Shown piece by piece: positions 1 to 6,300 of a stretch of DNA of 10,497 nucleotides. A model generated the notes under the pieces. It worked only from the letters and a program-made list of their open reading frames with translations. It searched no databases and was not told the DNA's origin. Each line of letters begins with the position of its first letter. Position 1 is the stretch's first letter. Made by a program: the position numbers and the translations under genes. Origin of the DNA: RGIG3009 sp045590855 (GTDB lineage: Bacteria; Bacillota; Clostridia; Oscillospirales; Acutalibacteraceae); assembly GCA_045590855.1 (NCBI GenBank), contig JAZNRV010000095.1, positions 1 through 10,497 on the forward strand, in the 5' to 3' direction.

Positions 1-677
1 GCATGGTAATCTTCCGGGAAAGTAACGGTAACATCAAATTCGTCACCGGTGTTTTTACCGACAATTTGTTCTTCAAAACCCGGAATAAATTGATGCGAAC
101 CCAAAACTAACGAATAGTTTTCGGCTTTGCCGCCGTCAAATGCCTTGTCATCCACATAGCCGTCAAAATCAAACACAACGGTATCGCCCTCTGCGGCGGC
201 ACGGTCTTCCACCGTTACCAAACGAGAATTGCGGTCTTGCATTTTTTCGAGTTCGGCTTTGATTTCGTCTTCTTTAACCGAAACGGATTTTTTGGCAGCT
301 TTAAGACCTTTGTATTCGGTAACTTCCACTTCGGGTTTGACGGTAATAACCGCTTTGAAGCACAAGCCTTCTGCGCCAACAGAAGTAACATCGAAATCAA
401 TTTTGTCTTCCACATATTCATAACCGGATTCACGAATAGCCTCGTCCAATGCGGCAGGATACACGGCATTGACGGCATCTTCATAAAACACACCGGTGCC
501 GAAAATCTTTTCAACATAGGCACGGGGAGCTTTACCTTTGCGGAAACCCGGAATGTTCATTTTACCAATGTTCTTTTTGTAAGCAGCCGAAACTGCTTTT
601 TCGAATTCGGCAGCGCCGACTTCAATTTCCAACTCTACGCGGTTGGTTTCGACTTTGTTTGCTGTTTTGAGTGACAT
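1..677 (-). CDS. tig: Trigger factor, N-terminal part (cut by left edge)
   Basis: Trigger factor is the ribosome-associated chaperone and peptidyl-prolyl isomerase that meets nascent chains at the ribosome exit tunnel. I translated the minus strand from ATG 677-675; 225 codons are present and the frame runs open off position 1. Residues 1 to about 120 match the ribosome-binding domain, with the signature GFRKGKAP at residues 44-51 (family motif GFRxGxxP). From about residue 150 the FKBP-like isomerase domain begins (GDTVVFDFDGYVDDKAFDGG at 164-183, then FIPGFEEQIVG at 198-208). The C-terminal chaperone arms lie outside the window; the full protein is usually about 430 residues. The start is supported by GGAGGC at 690-685, 7 bases upstream. 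In many Firmicutes clpP and clpX follow tig, so they may lie beyond the left edge (inference). The gene has its own promoter and is separated from the thrC operon by 107 bases. Confidence 0.96.
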   Translation of the reverse strand, partial: MSLKTANKVETNRVELEIEVGAAEFEKAVSAAYKKNIGKMNIPGFRKGKAPRAYVEKIFGTGVFYEDAVNAVYPAALDEAIRESGYEYVEDKIDFDVTSVGAEGLCFKAVITVKPEVEVTEYKGLKAAKKSVSVKEDEIKAELEKMQDRNSRLVTVEDRAAAEGDTVVFDFDGYVDDKAFDGGKAENYSLVLGSHQFIPGFEEQIVGKNTGDEFDVTVTFPEDYH

Positions 678-718
678 TTGTTTTGCCTCCTACGCTTTTG
701 AAATCCATATGTTTTTTC

Positions 719-747
719 ATTGTAACATATCTCACCAAAAATTTCTA
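719..747 (-). promoter_or_regulatory. Probable sigma-A promoter of tig
   Basis: On the minus strand there is a -35 box TAGAAA (747-742, 4 of 6 matches to TTGACA), a 17-bp spacer, and a -10 box TACAAT (724-719, 5 of 6). Transcription would start near position 712, giving a leader of about 35 bases that contains the GGAGGC ribosome binding site. The spacing is ideal, but the -35 box is weak. Confidence 0.6.
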
Positions 748-759
748 CTAAATTTTAAA

Positions 760-786
760 GATTTTTTCGCCTTTTTTGAAAAAATC
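760..786 (-). terminator. A/T-rich inverted repeat at the 3' end of the phosphoesterase gene
   Basis: Perfect 9-base arms GATTTTTTC (786-778 on the minus strand) and GAAAAAATC (768-760) flank a 9-base loop, followed by TTTAAAATTT. The first arm overlaps the TGA stop of the phosphoesterase gene. It may act as a weak terminator for the thrC operon, but the stem has only one G/C pair at each end, so termination would be inefficient and read-through into tig is possible. Confidence 0.3.
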
Positions 787-1474
787 ACGAAATTAACAAC
801 GGACAAAAAGAAAGTGCATCACACGAAGTCAACTTCATGGCAATCCCTTCCCAATCGCCCTGAAAAGCCGAACGAATACCTGCACTGTGTATGTGTCCGT
901 AATAACAGCGTGTAATCCCCTCTTGTTGCAACACGTCGGTGATTTCACGGCAGACCACGCCCTCTACAATGGGTGGATAATGTAAAAACACCACCGGTTC
1001 CAATCCCGTTTTTTTTGCGGCATCAATCGACATTTTGAGCCGTGCTGCTTCGCGCTGCAAAATTTTTGCATTGTCTTCTTCCGTGGGGTCAACATACCAT
1101 CCGCGCGAACCGCACACGGCAAAACGGTCATCCACTGCTACTGCATCGTTATGCACGATACGCAACGAATATAATCCGTTTTGTTCCAAAAAAGCATCCA
1201 TTTTTCGGCGGGTACACCACCAATAGTCGTGGTTTCCCTTAAAAAGCAGTTTGCGACCCGGTAAATTGTTTAAAAACGAAAAATCCGCCAACGTTTCCTC
1301 CAACGCCATTGCCCATGAAATATCACCGGCAATGACAACAGTATCGGTTGGTTTTACCAAAGCGCGCCATTGTTTTTCCAATCGCTCGACATAATCATCC
1401 CAACCGCGAAACACCGTCATGGATTTGTCCGTGTTTAACGATAAATGTGTGTCAGAAATAACAAATAACGACAC
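785..1474 (-). CDS. Calcineurin-like metallophosphoesterase
   Basis: A 229-residue soluble cytoplasmic protein carrying the full set of metal-ligand motifs of the calcineurin-like phosphoesterase superfamily: D8-T-H10, G50-D51, GNHD at 80-83, H165 in LHYPP, and GHIH at 193-196. These bind the two-metal centre that hydrolyses phosphoester bonds. The physiological substrate cannot be read from the sequence; relatives act on cyclic nucleotides, nucleotides, phospholipids or proteins. No signal peptide or membrane segment is visible. The start codon is GTG (1474-1472). It is supported by the ribosome-binding sequence AGTAGGTG just upstream and because the first residues lead straight into the beta strand carrying the DxH motif. 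It lies 8 bases downstream of thrC, whose stop codon falls inside this ribosome binding site, so the two are very probably one transcript with coupled translation. A functional link to threonine synthesis is not evident; co-transcription may be incidental. Confidence 0.9.
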   Translation of the reverse strand: MSLFVISDTHLSLNTDKSMTVFRGWDDYVERLEKQWRALVKPTDTVVIAGDISWAMALEETLADFSFLNNLPGRKLLFKGNHDYWWCTRRKMDAFLEQNGLYSLRIVHNDAVAVDDRFAVCGSRGWYVDPTEEDNAKILQREAARLKMSIDAAKKTGLEPVVFLHYPPIVEGVVCREITDVLQQEGITRCYYGHIHSAGIRSAFQGDWEGIAMKLTSCDALSFCPLLIS

Positions 1475-1482
1475 AAAAACAC

Positions 1483-2973
1483 CTACTTCAAAAACTCAAA
1501 TACGGCCTCTTCCATTTCGTCACGCTCACAAACCTTTGTAAAGCGTACAGCCTTGTCTTTTAAAGTGAGCAACGGAGACGGAATGGGGTATCCCGTTAAG
1601 GCGTTTAAAGTTTCTACTTTTTCAAACTCATTCAAGTTATCGCAGTCACCGTCCAAAGCAGATAACACGCTGGCAGAAAACTTGTAAGGATTGGCTGTGG
1701 AAGCAATCACCGTCGGTGTGGTATCACCGCTTTGTTCGCGATACCGACGATAAACGCGTTTTGCCACCGCCGTATGCGTATCGCACAAATAGTGTTCTTC
1801 TTCAAAAGTAGCACGAATTTCCTGCAACGTATCGGCATCGTCACACCAACCGGCAGTAAACAACTCTTGCAAAGAAGCAAGCAATGAGGCGGGAATGGTG
1901 TACTTGCCATTGGCTTTCAATTCGGACATCATCTTTCCTACCAATGCCGCATCTTCACCCGACAGATGATACAACAACCGCTCCAAATTGGAAGAAATCA
2001 AAATATCCATGGACGGTGATGCCGTCATGTGGAAGGAACGGTTGCGGTCATAGGTACCGGTTTTGATAAAGTCAGACAACACGTTGTTGCAGTTGGAAGC
2101 GCAAATCAAACGGTTGACGGGCATTCCCATTTGCCGTGCGTAATACGCCGCCAAAATGTTGCCAAAGTTACCGGTGGGGACAACCACGTTGATGGGGTCT
2201 CCTTGACGGATTTTACCGGTCTTTACCAAATCGCAATATGCTGAAATGTAATACACAATTTGCGGTACCAAACGTCCCCAGTTAATGGAGTTTGCCGAAG
2301 AAAGCATTTGCCCTTGTTTTGCCATTTTTTCGGCAACGGCACTATCGGTGAAAATGGTTTTGACACCGGTTTGTGCATCGTCAAAATTACCGTTAATGGC
2401 ACAAACGCCAACGTTTGCCCCCTCTTGTGTGGTCATTTGCAATTTTTGCATGGGGCTAACCCCGTTTTCGGGATAAAACACCACAATACGCGTATGCGGT
2501 GCATCGCGGAAACCTTCCAATGCGGCTTTGCCCGTATCGCCCGACGTGGCAACCAAAATGACAATTTCTTTGCCGTCTGCTGTTTTTTGCGAAGACACAC
2601 GCATAAGGTGCGGCAAAATCTGCAACGCCATATCTTTGAACGCGCAAGTAGGACCATGCCACAATTCCAAAATGTGCGTATCGTTTTTCAGTGTATAAAT
2701 CGGTGCAATGTCGGTACTGCCGAAATGCTCCACAGTGTATGCCGACGAAGCACAGTCCGTTACTTCATCCAAAGTAAAATCGGTTAAAAAGCGTGATAAA
2801 ACCGTAACCGCACGGTCGACATAAGATTGCGAACGCAACAGTTCCCAATCCGCTGTGGTAAGCTGCGGTAAGCTTTCGGGAACAAACAAACCGCCCTCGG
2901 CAGACAAACCGCGTGTGATGGCTGCGGCAGCGGTTACCGAAACCGTATTATCGCGCGTACTTTTATAATTCAT
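1483..2973 (-). CDS. thrC: Threonine synthase
   Basis: This PLP-dependent enzyme converts O-phospho-L-homoserine to L-threonine, the last step of threonine synthesis in the cytoplasm. At 496 residues it has the length of the long (E. coli/fungal-type) class. The N-terminal domain shows the family sequence SAEGGLFVPESLP (24-36). The PLP-binding lysine is K113 in HGPTCAFKDMALQ (106-118). Other active-site segments are TSGDTGKA (143-150), SANSINWGR (226-234) and PTGNFGN (266-272). I place the start at ATG 2973-2971 because AAAGGAG at 2988-2982 lies 8 bases upstream. An in-frame GTG at 2982 would overlap that ribosome binding site and is rejected. A near-consensus promoter lies upstream, and a metallophosphoesterase gene follows 8 bases after the TAG stop. 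No riboswitch or threonine/isoleucine leader peptide is visible, so regulation may act at the inverted repeat around the promoter. Confidence 0.96.
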   Translation of the reverse strand: MNYKSTRDNTVSVTAAAAITRGLSAEGGLFVPESLPQLTTADWELLRSQSYVDRAVTVLSRFLTDFTLDEVTDCASSAYTVEHFGSTDIAPIYTLKNDTHILELWHGPTCAFKDMALQILPHLMRVSSQKTADGKEIVILVATSGDTGKAALEGFRDAPHTRIVVFYPENGVSPMQKLQMTTQEGANVGVCAINGNFDDAQTGVKTIFTDSAVAEKMAKQGQMLSSANSINWGRLVPQIVYYISAYCDLVKTGKIRQGDPINVVVPTGNFGNILAAYYARQMGMPVNRLICASNCNNVLSDFIKTGTYDRNRSFHMTASPSMDILISSNLERLLYHLSGEDAALVGKMMSELKANGKYTIPASLLASLQELFTAGWCDDADTLQEIRATFEEEHYLCDTHTAVAKRVYRRYREQSGDTTPTVIASTANPYKFSASVLSALDGDCDNLNEFEKVETLNALTGYPIPSPLLTLKDKAVRFTKVCERDEMEEAVFEFLK

Positions 2974-3003
2974 ACATCCCACTCCTTTGATTTACAACAT
3001 ATT

Positions 3004-3032
3004 ATTATACCAACTTCCCCACTGTTTGTAAA
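3004..3032 (-). promoter_or_regulatory. Sigma-A promoter of the thrC operon
   Basis: On the minus strand, TTTACA (3032-3027, 5 of 6 matches) and TATAAT (3009-3004, 6 of 6) are separated by exactly 17 bp. Transcription should start near 2997, about 24 bases before the thrC ATG. It is one of the best sigma-A matches in the window. Confidence 0.85.
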
Positions 3033-3041
3033 GGGGGAAGT
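3013..3041. promoter_or_regulatory. Inverted repeat enclosing the thrC -35 box
   Basis: Perfect 8-base arms ACTTCCCC (3013-3020) and GGGGAAGT (3034-3041) are separated by 13 bases. The -35 box (3027-3032) lies between them, and one arm lies in the -35/-10 spacer. A dimeric repressor bound here would block RNA polymerase. The pair could also be part of the adjoining repeat element, or a plus-strand hairpin. No regulator can be named. Confidence 0.4.
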
Positions 3042-3045
3042 GTTT

Positions 3046-3110
3046 TGTTTTCTCCCCCTCCGTCTTTTTACTTCGCAAAAATCCACCTCCCTCATCAGAG
3101 GGAGGCAAAG
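3046..3110 (-). repeat. Probable dispersed repeat element with two hairpins
   Basis: Read on the minus strand, an 8-bp perfect hairpin (CCTCCCTC 3105-3098, loop TGAT, GAGGGAGG 3093-3086) is followed by a 7-bp hairpin TTTTTGC / GTAAAAA (3081-3075 and 3071-3065, loop GAA). The second stem has one G-U pair, which pairs only in minus-strand RNA. Next comes a purine run GGAGGGGGAG (3061-3052), part of which repeats the first hairpin's right arm and could compete with it for pairing. From memory, similar sequences recur in intergenic regions of Oscillospiraceae-type genomes. Only one copy is in this window, so its repeat nature is inferred. Confidence 0.5.
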
Positions 3111-3209
3111 CATAACACGAATTCTACGTTTTCTTTTAATTTCTATGTTTTTTGTTCATCGCTAAAGTTCTTTTCAACCACGTGACTATCGCGTGGTTTT
3201 CGTTTACAA
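3111..3209. other. A/T-rich non-coding spacer with a small hairpin
   Basis: No credible gene lies here. A 7-bp inverted repeat, AACCACG (3176-3182) and CGTGGTT (3192-3198), can form a hairpin on either strand. On the plus strand it is followed by TTTTCGTTT, but no plus-strand gene ends nearby. The rest is A/T-rich and may be an extension of the adjoining repeat element. Confidence 0.3.
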
Positions 3210-3249
3210 AACAGCATTGCCCGTGTGTTTCCACACGGGCAATGCTGTT
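3210..3249 (-). terminator. Strong terminator of the surface-protein operon
   Basis: Two perfect 18-base arms, AACAGCATTGCCCGTGTG (3249-3232 on the minus strand) and its complement (3227-3210), close on a 4-base loop. In minus-strand RNA the loop is GAAA, a stable GNRA tetraloop, followed by TTTG TAAA. The T tract is short, but the stem is very stable. It lies 15 bases beyond the stop of the small ORF, so it probably ends the transcript carrying the large surface protein and that ORF. Confidence 0.8.
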
Positions 3250-3264
3250 GAAGGAGTAACGAGC

Positions 3265-3381
3265 TTACTCTTCATCGTCGTAAAAGATGTCTCCCTTTTC
3301 ATTAGAGATGATAGAAAAGGCAATTTCAGAATCGGCAAACAACGTTTCAATTTCTACAATCGGTTTAATATACTCTTTCAT
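3265..3381 (-). CDS. 38-residue acidic small protein, unknown function
   Basis: A short ORF from ATG 3381 to TAA 3265. It is supported by the strong ribosome binding site GGGGAGG (3395-3389), 7 bases upstream and starting directly after the stop codon of the large surface-protein gene. The terminator follows directly, so it is the last gene of that transcript. The protein starts MKEYIKPIVEIETL and ends in the acidic run DIFYDDEE. It has 11 acidic and 3 basic residues, and no signal peptide, membrane segment, cysteine or double-glycine motif. The opening resembles many short clostridial and Bacteroidetes hypothetical proteins of the form M-K-x-Y-x-x-P-x-x-E, some of which are compared to peptide precursors. 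That resemblance comes from memory. No modification enzyme is visible nearby. It could be a small accessory protein of the surface protein, or a peptide product. Confidence 0.7.
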   Translation of the reverse strand: MKEYIKPIVEIETLFADSEIAFSIISNEKGDIFYDDEE

Positions 3382-3395
3382 TGTCTGACCTCCCC

Positions 3396-6300
3396 TTACT
3401 CTTGAATTTGTTTGTACAACAAGCGCGAACCGTAGAGATACCATTTATTGCTTGCATCCATCCAACCACGGTTGGTCAGCATGTTACATCTCCACTGGTG
3501 GTCAAAACCACCACCGTTTGCAATGAATACCGGTATATCCTTATCGTAAGTCGATCTACTTCTCATATAATAATAGGCACCAAACGCTTGTTTTGAAGTC
3601 AATTCTTTACTGTACTCATCGCCAAACACGTGACCGGAATCATCAATCAGCGAAGTAATCCAAAGGTTGGGCAAATAACCATTCGCCTCATTCCAGAGTC
3701 CGGTTGTATCATTTTTATAGCCATTATTGGGATAGTTGTTTTCGAAGGAGGTAATACCTGTCGATATATACTTAATACCATCGGCATTGCCAAACTCGTA
3801 ATCGCGAATGTTATTGCAGGTGTACATTTCGCCATTTTTAAACGTCACGTCCGGAAGGAAGTGCCACACGTTACCCACCGGATTTTCAATCCAACGATAG
3901 CGGATGGGGTTTTGTGTAACCTTCAAATTCTCGTCGGTGGTAATCCAGTTAGCGCGACCGGTATGCCACGTGGTCATAGCACCGCTCGGAGCATCCTCGA
4001 CATAGTTGGTGTAAATCGGTGCTGAACCAACAAAATCACCGCTAACAAATTTTCCATCTTTATCAAACGTTCCTTTGATCAAATCAAGCGATTCACCATC
4101 AAACTCAAAGACCGTGTATTCTACACCCTCAACAGTCTCATTTCTCCTACCGGTGATTTTGCGCTGTGCAATAATATTATCTTGTGTATCGCGACAGATG
4201 GTGATGGTCGAACCCACCGGCATGACCCGTTCGGTGGCATCCACATTCTTTGTCACATAAACCTCATTGGTATCCGTACCATCAAAGCGAACAATACAGC
4301 TTCCGTAATTGCTATCAGGTTGCTTGTAGTCTGCCACACCGTAGCCAAAGACACGGTTGGTATTACGGCAACCGTATTCCACGGCAACCAACGTCCACAA
4401 CGCGTCGACCGAACGGTTATCATACATGGTGTAGCGAACACCGTTTGCTTGGGCTGCTGTCAAGAAATCCGCAGCGTAAACGTTGTTGGACGGGATAACA
4501 CCGCTGACGGAAGATAATTTACCTTCGTCAATATAACCCTCAAACGCGCCGACATAAATGGCATCCAGCACTTTGCCGTCTTCGATAAAGGCGGGGTGCA
4601 AATTGGTGTTGTCACCCGTAATCACACGATATTCGTAGCCGTCTTCGGTGTATTTTTGCACCGAGAATTTCGGGATTCTTACAAACACGTTACCGTTGCT
4701 GCCGTCCAGGGCAAAGCCGTCTTCGCCTTCATAAACGATAACATCTTCGCCGTCGGCACCTTCTTTGATGTTGCAACGCACCATACCCGACCACGGATAG
4801 ATGTTATCAAAATCGCTGTATCCGTTAGTGTCGCCAATACCGATAGTAGCCGTTAAGCCTTCGGCATCAAAGCAGCGTGCGCCCAAGTCGTCGGGGTCGG
4901 TGGTGCTCCACTTGACACCGTATTTAGCACTAGAGGTAACCAATTCGCCTGTGGCACGTTTTTGTGCGTCGGCCGCCGAATCGGTTCTGGGTGTGGTATA
5001 GATGATTTCATCAAGACCTTCCAGTTGGATGTATCCGCGGCTGGTATATTTGCGGTCTTTAAAGGTTTCCGACGGATTGCTGGTAGTCATTATCGCCGCA
5101 AAATCAAGCGAATTGTCAGAGTAACCCGATACCGACAAACTGTTGCCATCGGCTTTGCTGTAATTTTCTGCCATCCAAATCGTTCCCGCATCGGAAGAGC
5201 CAACATTTTCGAGCGTTAATTCGGTTGTGTTGGTAGCACGTTTGAGCAACGTACCCATCGATTCGACTTCGTACTCTGTTCCATTATATTTAATTTTAAT
5301 GGTATCGCCGGTCAAATCGAGTCCCTCGATGTAAAGACGCGTTAAGAAACGGATGCCATCCACTTTACCGCCTTGCTCACTATCCAGTTCACGATAGCTG
5401 GTAGCAATCGTACCGGCGGTAAAGCTGTTTTCGGAGGTGGAAACCAAATCATTTTTTAAGGTAAAGGCGCCTTCCGGCACTTTCATCATATAGCTGTTTA
5501 CCGTACCGTTCATAGAAGTACGGTTGAGCAACCGTTTTTCGGTACCCTCAGCGTCAACATAGCGCAACGTACCCGGTGTCGGCAAGTATCCGCTGTTGGG
5601 CGTTACCTCCACCGAAATAAGGGCGCCGGGAATAAGACTGTTCATGAAATTGCCACTGAGATCTTTGAGCACAACGTTGGCGTTAGAAATATCAAAATTA
5701 GCCTCAAACGTGTTGGGCAACACTTTTACCAAAATGGTGACAGGGTCTGCTTCGCCTGCTTTAACGGTCACCGTGGTGGTACCAAACGCTTTGGCTTTAA
5801 CAGTAACACTAGCCGCCGTAATCGTTTTGCTACCGTCGGCGAAAGAAAGAATGTTTTCGTCACCAATGCTCCACTGTGCATTCGCGTTGGCAGCACCAAG
5901 CCAAGTCAAACTGGCAAGCGTTGTTTGCGAACCACAAGCCAGCACTTTATTTGAGCCATAAATCGGTTCTTGCGTTTTGGGCACCAAGTAGCACGACCAA
6001 TCCTTGGCATAAACCGGACCCGTAGTACAGAAAGGTACTGATGTCAAAAAACCAACTGTTTCCCCAAACTGTTCAATCCAAGCCGTATAGGTGTACCAAC
6101 CGTCAGCATCCGGACCAACCACTTGAGTGGAAATAACATCACCGTTTTTATTGGGGGAACTTTCAAGATTGGCATAGAATTTACCATTTGTTGCGTCTGC
6201 CGGCTTGTATTTTACCGAGTATTCATAAATGTAACCTGTTTTTCCGTAACGCTCATGATCGTGTTTTTTGTTAGTGTTGCCGGCAATATAATACCATTCA

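Noticed and set aside
237..674. 145-codon plus-strand open frame
   Set aside because: It is antisense to the trigger factor gene; its phenylalanine-rich composition is typical of a shadow frame.
2260..2787. 175-codon plus-strand open frame
   Set aside because: It is antisense to thrC, whose motifs are unambiguous in the minus frame.
2974..2982. GTG start three codons upstream for thrC
   Set aside because: It overlaps the AAAGGAG ribosome binding site, so the ATG at 2973 is the workable start.
3176..3198. Second terminator after the small ORF
   Set aside because: The 7-bp stem has no T tract on the minus strand and lies beyond a much stronger hairpin.
3193..3405. 70-codon plus-strand open frame
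   Set aside because: It runs through the strong terminator hairpin and antisense to the small ORF; no ribosome binding site.
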